Assembly (NCBI GenBank): GCA_937925815.1
Contig: CALAMQ010000023.1
Span: forward strand, 1 to 44,113
Length of the DNA: 44,113 nt
Origin: an uncultured Granulosicoccaceae bacterium
Lineage (GTDB): Bacteria > Pseudomonadota > Gammaproteobacteria > CALCKW01
Direction: 5' to 3'
In this document: piece after piece, positions 15,730 to 23,919 of the stretch
Numbering within the stretch: position 1 is the stretch's first letter
Layout: each line of letters begins with the position of its first letter
The notes under the pieces: generated by a model
Seen by the model: only the letters and a program-made list of their open reading frames with translations
What the model was told of the DNA's origin: nothing
Database searches by the model: none
Position numbers and translations under genes: made by a program

Positions 15730-17622
15730 GTGTGCGGTATAGCGGGATTTTGGCATTTCAAAACAGGGCTTCCAGCCACAGCGGACGCAGTCAAAGCGAT
15801 GACCGATCGCATCGAGCACCGCGGGCCTGACGGTGGAGGTGAGTACTGCAATGCCGATCTCGGACTTGGCCAACGGCGGCTATCGATCATCGATCTCGCC
15901 GGTGGGCACCAGCCCATGGCGAACGCCGAGGAAGATATTTGGGTGGTTTTTAACGGTGAAATATTCAATCACCGCGCACTACGCGCCGAACTCGAGGCAG
16001 ACGGCGTCCGGTTTCGCACCAGCAGCGACACAGAAGTTATTTCACATTGCTACCAAAAATACGGTGACACTTTCTCCAAAGCGCTCAATGGCTTCTTTGC
16101 CATCGCATTGTGGGACGTCAAACGACAACGGCTCATTCTGACACGCGATCGCCTGGGCAAGAAACCGCTGCTCATCGCCCACACTCAACACGGCATCGCC
16201 TTCGCCTCTGAAATGCAAGCCCTGTCTGCAGCCGAAGGGGTGTCCAAAACCCTCGACGTCAATGGCTTGGATGCCTTTGTCTCCTACGGCTACGTGCCGC
16301 ACCGGTTCTCAACGTATAAGGGCGTCACCAAACTCGCACCCGCAACCACCCTGTCAATAGAACGCGACGGTGCAGAACGTCAACAGTGTTACTGGCAAAT
16401 CGAACACAAACCAACCAATTTGAGCTATGAAGACGCCAAATCCGCGCTGTCTGAATTGATCGCGACCGCGGTGGCTGACCGCTTGGAATCGGACGTGCCG
16501 CTTGGCGCCTTCCTCAGCGGCGGCATCGACTCCACCACAATCGCCGCCTACGCAAGCGAGCAGTCCACCGAGCAGCTGCAAACGTTCTGTGTGGGTTTTA
16601 ACGAGCGCCGCTTTGACGAGCGGGCGCCGGCTCGCATGGTCGCGGAATGGTTGGGCACAGAGCACCGTGAATCGGTGGTTGATGTCGACGCTGCTGCCGT
16701 ACTGCCAAAACTGCTTCGCCACTACGGTGAGCCCTACTCCGACGCCTCGACCATTCCCACGTATTTTCTTTGTTCCGCAGTGCGCGAACACATGACCGTG
16801 GCGCTCAGCGGCGATGGCGGCGATGAATTGTTTCTGGGCTACCCGCACTACCCGAAATTTGAGAAGCGACTCAAACTCAATCGGCTTTTGAACGCCCTGC
16901 CCGGCAGCGGATTGATTGCCGATGTTGCACGCAACCGGTCGCGTCACTTGCGCAATTTGCCAGAACGTATCATCAACGCTGCACTCGAATCGGCCCTGCC
17001 TGTGCACGAAGCCTACGCACGCACCGTCACAACCTTCGTGCGCGGCGATAAACGCGAGCTCTATAACGACAGTTTTGCAAATGCGCTGACAGACACCGAC
17101 AACGTCGACCGTTACACCAGCGAGGTCTACGCCTCACACGCGGACCATGACTACATCACCCGCGCCGGCTTGACCGATATGCAGGTGTACATGGCCGATG
17201 ACATCCTTGCAAAAGTTGATATCTCCAGCATGGCGGCAAGCCTCGAGGTGCGCGCACCGCTGCTGGACTACCGCGTTGTCGAATTTGCGGCGAGCTTGCC
17301 ACAGGAATACAAATACAAAGATGGAAAAGGCAAACGCATCTTGCGCGATATCGCCAAAGACCGCCTGCCCGCTGAATTATTCTCGCTACCAAAATCAGGG
17401 TTTGGCATTCCAGTCAGCGATTGGCTGCGCGGCGACATGCGCGACATGGTTCACGATTCACTGCAAGACCCCAATAGCTTAATCGCTGATATGTTTGATC
17501 GGGCTGCAATTGACAAGATGATCGACTGGCACATGTCAGGCAAAGAGGGCTATGCCGAGCGTTTGTGGAAGCTCATGTGCCTTGGCGTATGGGCCAAAAA
17601 TGAGGGCGTTCGCTCGCTCTAA
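15730..17622 (+). CDS. asnB: Asparagine synthetase (glutamine-hydrolysing) type amidotransferase of the exopolysaccharide locus
   Basis: Transfers glutamine-derived ammonia to an ATP-activated carboxylate: aspartate in true AsnB, possibly a sugar uronate in polysaccharide clusters. The 630-aa protein begins MCGIAGF, with Cys2 as the glutaminase nucleophile. It continues with RIEHRGPDGGG, RLSIIDL and FNGEIFNH of the class II glutaminase domain. The synthetase domain has the PP-loop FLSGGIDSTTIAAYAS, then SGDGGDELFLGY and the late motif SLPKSGFGIPVSDWL. The length and domain layout also fit amidotransferases that accompany exosortase-type polysaccharide loci. The GTG at 15730 has GGAG about 11 nt upstream and exposes Cys2 correctly. 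It is the only rightward gene between two leftward polysaccharide operons. Confidence 0.92.
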   Translation: MCGIAGFWHFKTGLPATADAVKAMTDRIEHRGPDGGGEYCNADLGLGQRRLSIIDLAGGHQPMANAEEDIWVVFNGEIFNHRALRAELEADGVRFRTSSDTEVISHCYQKYGDTFSKALNGFFAIALWDVKRQRLILTRDRLGKKPLLIAHTQHGIAFASEMQALSAAEGVSKTLDVNGLDAFVSYGYVPHRFSTYKGVTKLAPATTLSIERDGAERQQCYWQIEHKPTNLSYEDAKSALSELIATAVADRLESDVPLGAFLSGGIDSTTIAAYASEQSTEQLQTFCVGFNERRFDERAPARMVAEWLGTEHRESVVDVDAAAVLPKLLRHYGEPYSDASTIPTYFLCSAVREHMTVALSGDGGDELFLGYPHYPKFEKRLKLNRLLNALPGSGLIADVARNRSRHLRNLPERIINAALESALPVHEAYARTVTTFVRGDKRELYNDSFANALTDTDNVDRYTSEVYASHADHDYITRAGLTDMQVYMADDILAKVDISSMAASLEVRAPLLDYRVVEFAASLPQEYKYKDGKGKRILRDIAKDRLPAELFSLPKSGFGIPVSDWLRGDMRDMVHDSLQDPNSLIADMFDRAAIDKMIDWHMSGKEGYAERLWKLMCLGVWAKNEGVRSL

Positions 17623-17651
17623 CGTTGAGCGATGCACTCGGCATTCACACC

Positions 17652-19121
17652 CTAGCTTTTCTTAAGATCAGGCGCCTGGGCCAACGTCGAGTTCTTGCCA
17701 ACTTGCATCGAGAGCGGCGCAGTTGCAGTCAGCCCACCTATGCCGGTCAAACCCGCAGCACCGGCAAGGCGTTCGCCCGGCGTCACAGCGGGCGTCTGAG
17801 CAGCGTCTTGCTTGGACGCAACCGATGGTTTAGACCGAGACTCGGTCTGGGTTGACACGAGTTCGCGGCGCGATACCTCAACTGCCGCAATCAGAATCGC
17901 CAAAAACAACCAACCTTGCTTGGTGTCGTAACTGACGTGTTGAATATCCATCAGGCTCAGGGTTGCAATTGTGACCAGAGCCATTCTAGGCACCGCATGA
18001 TGCCAGTCGCGGCGCAGCATCCCAACACAGCGAACAACCAGCGCGAGATAAATGCCGTAATACAGCAGTATGCCAACCACACCGGTTGCCACTAGGACTT
18101 CAATCACATTCGAGTGGGAGTACGCACCCATCAGCGCGCGAAAGTTATCGAGGCCAATACCGAGTAAATGACTTTCCAAAAGCAAATTCAAGCCTTGCTC
18201 GATCAACGCCAAACGTAATGACATCGACTCGCCGCCTTGCTCGGCCTGCACGCTGCCCGCGGTCAACACTCCTATAAAATCCCAGAGTCGGCTGATCGCA
18301 GAGTTGGGGTCTTCAAGTGAGAAAATACTATCGAGTCGCTCTGCGACCTCGGGTACATCTTTGAAGGTCAGATAGAGGCCCGCCGCGATGACAACAACCA
18401 CCGTTAGCATGGGTAAGGTTCGCACGAATTGACGTGCGCTCCACACGCGCATGGCCCAAGTCGACCCGAGCAACATCGCAATCATCCCAACCAGAGCCGT
18501 GCGCGATCCGCTGTTGAACACAGCGGCAACCAACAGCAAAGTCAGGATGGCCTGCACCCATTTGAGCTGGGTTGGCAGCTTGTGTGCGGCGGCGAGCAGA
18601 CAGAGTCCAAGCCCCATCACAGCTGCTGCACCAAATGTATTGGCGTTAGCCAGCGTGCTCGCTACGCGACCCGCCGGGTCAGCACCAGCAGCCGCCCCAC
18701 CACCAATACCAACGAAACTCAGCAGGTAGGCACCACTGACTGCCGCACCGTAGATGAGCAATGGCGCGATGGCTGAGTGTCGCCAGATGATGGCCTGGTG
18801 AATGGCAAGTGCCCACACCGCAAGCTGCAACATGGTCAGCACTTTGAACATTCCAGCCTCAACGTCGAATGCCAGTACGCTTGGAATCATCGCGTAGCAC
18901 AGCCACACCATGAGCAGCAGCCACTCGGCGCCAAACCAGACGGCTTTGCGCGAGAACATGCCAACTACGATCACCGCCAACAAGAACAACCCGGTCGCGC
19001 CATAGTTGACCAAATTTCCGCCGGGCAACTCGGCGACCAACATGGTCGAGAACACGTTGAGGCCAAGCAACAACGAGATCAGAATGACCCCGAAATCACG
19101 TTGAGTTTTGGCTTGCCCCAT
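17652..19121 (-). CDS. O-antigen ligase / polymerase-family membrane protein
   Basis: Probable polysaccharide polymerase or ligase in the inner membrane. The 489-aa protein has about 11 hydrophobic segments through residue 430. A large periplasmic loop around residues 255-310 is followed by SLRLALIEQGLNLLLESHLLGIGLDNFRALMGAYSHSNVIEVL, the Wzy_C pattern with the HSN motif typical of O-antigen ligase/polymerase proteins. A soluble, low-complexity tail of about 65 residues, rich in Ala, Thr and Ser, follows the last helix. ATG at 19121, 6 bp after the ExeA-type gene, so they are co-transcribed. This is the only polymerase candidate in the locus, and the substrate cannot be told. Confidence 0.85.
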   Translation of the reverse strand: MGQAKTQRDFGVILISLLLGLNVFSTMLVAELPGGNLVNYGATGLFLLAVIVVGMFSRKAVWFGAEWLLLMVWLCYAMIPSVLAFDVEAGMFKVLTMLQLAVWALAIHQAIIWRHSAIAPLLIYGAAVSGAYLLSFVGIGGGAAAGADPAGRVASTLANANTFGAAAVMGLGLCLLAAAHKLPTQLKWVQAILTLLLVAAVFNSGSRTALVGMIAMLLGSTWAMRVWSARQFVRTLPMLTVVVVIAAGLYLTFKDVPEVAERLDSIFSLEDPNSAISRLWDFIGVLTAGSVQAEQGGESMSLRLALIEQGLNLLLESHLLGIGLDNFRALMGAYSHSNVIEVLVATGVVGILLYYGIYLALVVRCVGMLRRDWHHAVPRMALVTIATLSLMDIQHVSYDTKQGWLFLAILIAAVEVSRRELVSTQTESRSKPSVASKQDAAQTPAVTPGERLAGAAGLTGIGGLTATAPLSMQVGKNSTLAQAPDLKKS

Positions 19122-19127
19122 CTGTGG

Positions 19128-20066
19128 TCAGCTGGCCCAGTAGAGCTTTCTGGCGAGCAAGGGCGCCGCGAGATCCTCGCTTGCAAAGCGGTTTCGAAAG
19201 GGCGCCACACGCGCCACATTGCGCAACGGGTTCTGCGCCAAATGTGACATTTGTAGCGCGATACCACCTCGGTTTCGGTCGCGCACCACAGAGGCAACGG
19301 TGTCGGCATCAACCATGACTTGCTGCTGCGAATACGCGTACACGAGACAGAGATCACAAATCGCATTGATTACCCGCGGCAGACCGTCGGCGTACTGGTG
19401 AATCAGGGTGATGGCGTCACCGGATATGACATTGGTGTCACCGCCACACGCATCAATCCGAAAACGGACATAGTCTGCGGTTTCGTCGCGCGTCAACGCG
19501 TCGAGGTGATAGTGCACTGAGATTCGTTGGCGAAACTGCGCCAAATCTGCCTGACGAATAGTGCGCCGAAGCTGCGTCTGCCCAACAAATAACACGGTGA
19601 TCAGCTTGTCGATTTCGTCATTGAAATTGACGATAAGGCGAATCGCCTCTAGATCATCAGCACTTAAATTCTGCGCGTCATCAAGCAACAGAATCAGCGA
19701 TTTGCCCCGCTTACTTTGCTCTTCGATGTAGCTGCCAAGGTGATTGACAAACTCCGGCAGACCAACGCCCTGCGAGCTCACACCAAAGGCGGCGCACAAC
19801 TGGGTTATCAGCGACGAGCGGCTGCTTGGCAAACAATTGATCTCAGCGACAACGGTCTGCGAGCCAACTTGATTGAGCACGTGGCGCACGAGCGTCGTTT
19901 TGCCCGTGCCGATCTCACCGCTCATCACGATGAAGCCCGGATTCTCCAAAATGCCGTATTCCAGAGACGCCGCCGCCACCCCGTGGTTCTCACCAAGGTA
20001 AATGTGGTCCGTGGCCGCGTGAATCGAGAACGGTTTGCGTTGGAAATTGAAAAAATCTAGGTACAT
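19128..20066 (-). CDS. ExeA/GspA-type AAA ATPase of the exopolysaccharide locus
   Basis: ATPase of the ExeA family, often found in polysaccharide loci that carry exosortase-type genes. The 312-aa protein starts MYLDFFNFQRKPFSIH, the family N-terminal motif. It has Walker A GEIGTGKTT (about 50-58), Walker B SLILLLDDAQNLS and the arginine-containing C-terminal helices (RQRISVHYHLDALTRDET, GLPRVINAICDLCL). There is no obvious peptidoglycan-binding domain or membrane helix, unlike Aeromonas ExeA. It sits between the polymerase-like gene (6 bp) and the BY-kinase gene (31 bp). Its exact job in polysaccharide assembly is not established; energy-dependent assembly or regulation is inferred. A related protein with an FHA domain is encoded at 22527-23720. 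Confidence 0.88.
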   Translation of the reverse strand: MYLDFFNFQRKPFSIHAATDHIYLGENHGVAAASLEYGILENPGFIVMSGEIGTGKTTLVRHVLNQVGSQTVVAEINCLPSSRSSLITQLCAAFGVSSQGVGLPEFVNHLGSYIEEQSKRGKSLILLLDDAQNLSADDLEAIRLIVNFNDEIDKLITVLFVGQTQLRRTIRQADLAQFRQRISVHYHLDALTRDETADYVRFRIDACGGDTNVISGDAITLIHQYADGLPRVINAICDLCLVYAYSQQQVMVDADTVASVVRDRNRGGIALQMSHLAQNPLRNVARVAPFRNRFASEDLAAPLLARKLYWAS

Positions 20067-20097
20067 GGTGAGCTGCTCGCTGCGCGCGTGTGCGCGA

Positions 20098-20910
20098 TCA
20101 GTAGTATTTGGTTTTGTAGCTGTACGCGGAGTGCTTATCGCGCGACTTATTGAGGACGGTTCCGATCAAGTTGAACTCATCGAGCAACTCGACCGCACGG
20201 CGCACTTCGTTGCGTTTCGCATGGCCCTCTTCCACCACCAACAGGCAACTGTCGAGGTGCGGCAAAATGGTCAATGCATCGTCCGTTGCAAGCACCGGCG
20301 GCAAGTCAAAAATGACAATGCGCGACGGATAACGTGCAATCACTTCGCGCGTGAGTTCGACCACTTTGGGTGAGGCCAGCAACTCAGACGATCGGTTGCT
20401 CGGCTTGCCGCCGGGCAGTACAACTAAACGGTCAATCCCCGGATTGAACAACACTTCCTCGAGCGGTATTTCCTTGCTGATAAAGTGTTGCAGCCCCATC
20501 GGCCCGCGGTAGTCAAATAATTTTCGGATGGAGGGGCGGCGTAAATCGAAGTCGACGAGCAAAGCGCTGTTGTTCACTTTTTGCGCAATGCTGACCGCGA
20601 GGTTTGCTGAAGTCAGGCTCTTGCCCTGACCCGGTCCAGTGCTGGTGATACCAATAGATGTCCAGCCACCCGCATTGAGCTTGTGCATCACACGCGAACG
20701 CAACATGCGGTAAGCATCGGCGTATTCGTCGCGCTCACGCCCTGCCACGACACGGTTCTTGTACAGCGTCGCAGGCGGCGTCTCAACAACCGCCGTCTGG
20801 GTATATTCAAATTTGAGCTCGTCGACCACACGAAGGCGGCGCTGACTGCCACCGCGTGTGGTTGACATGTTCTCGCCAGACTTGTTGACCGCGTCTCTGA
20901 GAAATTCCAT
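20098..20910 (-). CDS. Cytoplasmic BY-kinase (CpsD/CapB/EpsG-type tyrosine kinase)
   Basis: Tyrosine autokinase that works with a separate membrane co-polymerase. The 270-aa protein has Walker A STGPGQGKSLTSANLA (about 87-100), Walker A' LLVDFDLRRPSI and Walker B IVIFDLPPVLATDD. The usual Cys of the Walker B CPP is Leu here. A tyrosine-rich tail SAYSYKTKYY ends the protein, giving four Tyr in ten residues as likely phosphorylation sites. The N-terminus (about 70 residues, including EYADAYRMLRSRVM) matches the linker typical of CpsD-like kinases. It starts 27 bp after the chain-length gene on the same strand, forming a split pair, in contrast to the fused protein at 11184-13484. ATG at 20910 with GGAG 11 nt upstream. 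Confidence 0.9.
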   Translation of the reverse strand: MEFLRDAVNKSGENMSTTRGGSQRRLRVVDELKFEYTQTAVVETPPATLYKNRVVAGRERDEYADAYRMLRSRVMHKLNAGGWTSIGITSTGPGQGKSLTSANLAVSIAQKVNNSALLVDFDLRRPSIRKLFDYRGPMGLQHFISKEIPLEEVLFNPGIDRLVVLPGGKPSNRSSELLASPKVVELTREVIARYPSRIVIFDLPPVLATDDALTILPHLDSCLLVVEEGHAKRNEVRRAVELLDEFNLIGTVLNKSRDKHSAYSYKTKYY

Positions 20911-20937
20911 TGATCGATTAGCTCCGAGTGCAGCGGA

Positions 20938-22494
20938 TCAGCCGCCAGTACTCAATTTGAGGTAGAGGAAGGCACCTATCAGCAACGGCGAGGCCACCAT
21001 TAAGACGTAACCCACCAGGCCCATCGCCGATTCACCCGTTCCCGAAATGCGCGAAATGACACCGAGCGGCGGCTCGCCGGTCAGACCGATAAGATCGCTG
21101 ACGTCGCGCACCGACCGGTCAAAGAAATCCATAAGGATCACGAAACCCAGCGCGCCGAAAAGCGCCATCAAGGTTCCGAGCACACCAACGGCGAGTCGAA
21201 CCGGCTTGTCCGGCGCAGTGGCGACAACCGGCGCTTCAATCAGCGTCAAGCGATCGCCAGTGTCACTGTTGCCAATAGCAATCGAGAGTTCCGCTTCAGC
21301 CAGCTTCGCGCGCGCCTCTTCAACTTCGGTGACCGCTTGGGAGTACTCGCGTTGCAACGCCAGATACTGTTTCTGGATCTCCGGTGCACCGGCGAGCCGC
21401 AACTCGAGGTTGTCGAGTTTGCTGCGCAACTCACCGCGCGTGATCTGCAGCGACCCCAATCGCGAGTCGATGGACCCAAGCGTTGAGCGCAGGGTGATGT
21501 AAGCGGGGTTGTCAGGCGCTCGCTCTATCGACGTGAGCCCAGAGTCCCCGGCCGCAGCCTCGGCTTCGCGCAATTGCCGCTCTAGTCGGCGGATGTCTGG
21601 GTGCTCTGCCGAGTACTTGCGGCGAGCTTCGGCGAGTTGCGTCTTGAGTACTCGCACGTTTTCATCGTTCGACAACACCGTGGTGCCATCGGTTGCAACC
21701 ATGCGGCCAAAGGGGTTGGTGTTGGTGAGTTCGGCTTCCACTCGGGCGCGCTCAAGTTGCAAGCTGCGAACCTCACCGTCAATTGCAAGCAATTGCGACT
21801 GCGTGCTTTGCACACTTTGAAAATTGGTTGCCGATTCCTCCGGCAATTTCCCGCTGTGCTCACGACGGAACTCCGTGAGTTGGGTTTCAAGTTCCTCTGC
21901 CGCCAGCGCCAACCGATCGGCGTTTTGGTTCAGGACGTTTGCCGTCGCCTCACCTTCACTCTGGCGCGCTGCGGTCGAGAGATCGAGCAGTTGCGCAGTG
22001 AGCGCCTCGGTTACAGCGTGCGCGGTCTCAGGATCCGGGTGACGAAAGGCCACTTCAAATGCCAAGGTCGTGGTAGACCGGCGCCCGGTGCGGTCATCGA
22101 CCAAATCTGCGTCGATGCGTTCGAATGCCATGGACTTGCGGAACGTGTCGATCACGCCCTGGGGTTTTTCCACATCCAGCGAAAAGACGTCGTACTCGCG
22201 AATCAATTGCTCGATGTTCGCGTTAGTCTGCATGCTCTGCTGCACGCGGGCGAGGCGCTTGTCCGCTTGTTTTGCAGCCTCGAGCGCATCAACGCCGGCG
22301 ACGGACTGCCGCTGAACTTGCAACGACGCACGCGATTCGTACTTGGGGGTCACCAAGGTCACGGCAACAGCCACCGCCGCCAACATGGCGTAGAGCGGCA
22401 AGAAAAACGCTAGTTTGCGACGTGCGAACACTTTAAACAGCCGCCCACCCTCCTGGCGATCACTGTCTAGCTGCACAAATTCGGATTCATTCAT
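20938..22494 (-). CDS. Chain-length determinant / polysaccharide co-polymerase (Wzz/EpsF-type, no kinase domain)
   Basis: Membrane protein that controls polysaccharide length and recruits the BY-kinase encoded next to it. In the 518-aa protein a first membrane helix at about residues 30-52 (FFLPLYAMLAAVAVAVTLVT) follows a basic cytoplasmic start. A periplasmic region of about 380 residues with strong heptad patterns spans roughly 170-400. A second helix lies at about 428-455 and a third hydrophobic segment ends the chain (LVGYVLMVASPLLIGAFLYL). The motif between the last two helices (DFFDRSVRDVSDLIGLTGEPPLG) is typical of Wzz/EpsF proteins. ATG at 22494; the ribosome site is weak. It is 32 bp from the ExeA-FHA gene upstream. 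Confidence 0.9.
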   Translation of the reverse strand: MNESEFVQLDSDRQEGGRLFKVFARRKLAFFLPLYAMLAAVAVAVTLVTPKYESRASLQVQRQSVAGVDALEAAKQADKRLARVQQSMQTNANIEQLIREYDVFSLDVEKPQGVIDTFRKSMAFERIDADLVDDRTGRRSTTTLAFEVAFRHPDPETAHAVTEALTAQLLDLSTAARQSEGEATANVLNQNADRLALAAEELETQLTEFRREHSGKLPEESATNFQSVQSTQSQLLAIDGEVRSLQLERARVEAELTNTNPFGRMVATDGTTVLSNDENVRVLKTQLAEARRKYSAEHPDIRRLERQLREAEAAAGDSGLTSIERAPDNPAYITLRSTLGSIDSRLGSLQITRGELRSKLDNLELRLAGAPEIQKQYLALQREYSQAVTEVEEARAKLAEAELSIAIGNSDTGDRLTLIEAPVVATAPDKPVRLAVGVLGTLMALFGALGFVILMDFFDRSVRDVSDLIGLTGEPPLGVISRISGTGESAMGLVGYVLMVASPLLIGAFLYLKLSTGG

Positions 22495-22526
22495 AATGTG
22501 TCACTGTCATGTGCTCATTCGCACGT

Positions 22527-23720
22527 TCAGACGTTTTCCAGTTCCAGTGCGAATTCGCCCAGTTGAATGTGGTCGCCAACTGAGATCGCTTGGCGGTCAA
22601 TGACATCGCCGTTGACCAATGCTTTGTTGATGCCGCCGAGATCGATCAACGACACCGCGTCGCGCGTGACTTCAAGGCGCGCGTGCTGCCGACTGATGTG
22701 GCTGCTCTCTAGCTGAATGTCGCACTCCTGCGCGCGACCAATGGTGTATTCACCGAGCTTCAATTCAATTTCCACGCGCTCGCCCGCGGCATTGGAAATC
22801 ACCAAGCGGCGGGGTGGATTGCTGATCGATGTGACGGTGGCTGGCGGGTCAATTGTCGCCATGGGCGCCGCGCTCGGTGGCACAGGGTAGTTTGCGGCGT
22901 CGGCCGGAATCTCACCCTCTGGCAGAGTGTCGCCGCGCAACAATGCCAAGGCACGCCCCATGCTCTTGGCGCTGATGCGGCCCTCGCGCTGGGCTGCGCA
23001 CACGCTCAGCGCGCTGTCGAGTGCCCATCCCATGCGCCGGGGCACGCCGTCACTGAACGCATGAGCCGCGTCGATTGCCGCGGCGTCGATATCAAGCGGT
23101 TGTGCCGCGCCCGCAATGTGCCAGCGCGTCTGGATGTACATGTCACTGTCTTCACGTGTCATCGGTGCGAGCTCGGCCTTAAACCGAGTGCGCGCCGCGA
23201 TTCCCGCTGGCAGCGGTCGGGCCTCGTCAAAGCAACCGGCAAACACCACGCTCAAAGGACGTACTCCACCGCTGACGTGATTGGACAGCAGCGCCACGCG
23301 TTCGAGCACGTCATCACTGGCGAGATGAGCGTCATCAATCACCAGCAGCGCCCGCTGGTCCTGCGCCACGCAATCGTGCAGAAAATGTCCAATTGACGCG
23401 ACCAGAGCTGCCGCGCCCTCACCCTCGACCGCCACATCGAATCCACGCGCCACCGCGTGTAAGAGCTGATCGCTGTCCAAACTCGAAAAGCTGATCATAT
23501 TCAAAACATTGCTGCGATCGAGCTCGAAGGCCAGTCGGCGAAGCAATTGCGTTTTTCCAACCCCATGTTGCCCGTGCAGCACAGCGACCGGATCACTTTG
23601 CTGCAGCGCCACACACAAGGCGGCAAACGCACTCTCTGCAGTGGCGTGCGGCACGTACCACACGGAATCTGGGACATCGGCAAACGGAGGTGCCTTGAGC
23701 TGAAAATCTTGTAAGTACAT
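22527..23720 (-). CDS. ExeA-type AAA ATPase fused to a C-terminal FHA domain
   Basis: First gene of the leftward polysaccharide operon. The N-terminal ATPase starts MYLQDFQLKAPPFADVPDS, with Walker A GQHGVGKTQ (about 50-58) and Walker B ALLVIDDAHLA, and closes with the ExeA-like helices (RRMGWALDSALSVCA). After a proline-rich linker (about 275-305) comes an FHA domain (about 306-397) with GEYTIGRAQECDI, the phosphothreonine-site signature SSHISRQHARLEV and LIDLGGINKALVNGDVI. FHA domains bind phosphothreonine, so the protein may read a phosphosignal and connect it to the BY-kinase system. The fused form is uncommon in my knowledge. The ATG at 23720 is chosen because it matches the start of the paralogue at 19128-20066. 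About 397 aa. Confidence 0.88.
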   Translation of the reverse strand: MYLQDFQLKAPPFADVPDSVWYVPHATAESAFAALCVALQQSDPVAVLHGQHGVGKTQLLRRLAFELDRSNVLNMISFSSLDSDQLLHAVARGFDVAVEGEGAAALVASIGHFLHDCVAQDQRALLVIDDAHLASDDVLERVALLSNHVSGGVRPLSVVFAGCFDEARPLPAGIAARTRFKAELAPMTREDSDMYIQTRWHIAGAAQPLDIDAAAIDAAHAFSDGVPRRMGWALDSALSVCAAQREGRISAKSMGRALALLRGDTLPEGEIPADAANYPVPPSAAPMATIDPPATVTSISNPPRRLVISNAAGERVEIELKLGEYTIGRAQECDIQLESSHISRQHARLEVTRDAVSLIDLGGINKALVNGDVIDRQAISVGDHIQLGEFALELENV

Positions 23721-23787
23721 GATATGTCCGAACAACGTGTGAAATTTGCGATAGCAGCAACGGCGGCGAACGGCCACGCGTCGCCGT

Positions 23788-23807
23788 GTCACAAAAGTGA
23801 CTCACTT
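23788..23807. promoter_or_regulatory. Nested inverted repeats upstream of the ExeA-FHA operon
   Basis: GTCAC-AAAA-GTGAC (23788-23801) overlaps AAGTGACTCACTT (23795-23807), a perfect 13-bp odd-centre palindrome. The sites lie about 70-90 bp before the start codon at 23720, in the 199-bp gap after the winged-helix-like gene. A binding site for an operon regulator is possible. Confidence 0.35.
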
Positions 23808-23919
23808 AACTATGGGTCGAAGTCTGCAAAAAAGAAAGCCGAGGACAGATGAAATTGCCACAAGTGGATTACAGCGGCGGGCGTGCACCGCGTGCCTCAC
23901 CCTACTGGGCACTCACAGA

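Noticed and set aside
21601-22413. Plus-strand frame of 270 aa opposite the chain-length gene
   Set aside because: Shadow of a high-GC gene; the minus-strand protein has clear membrane segments and coiled coil.
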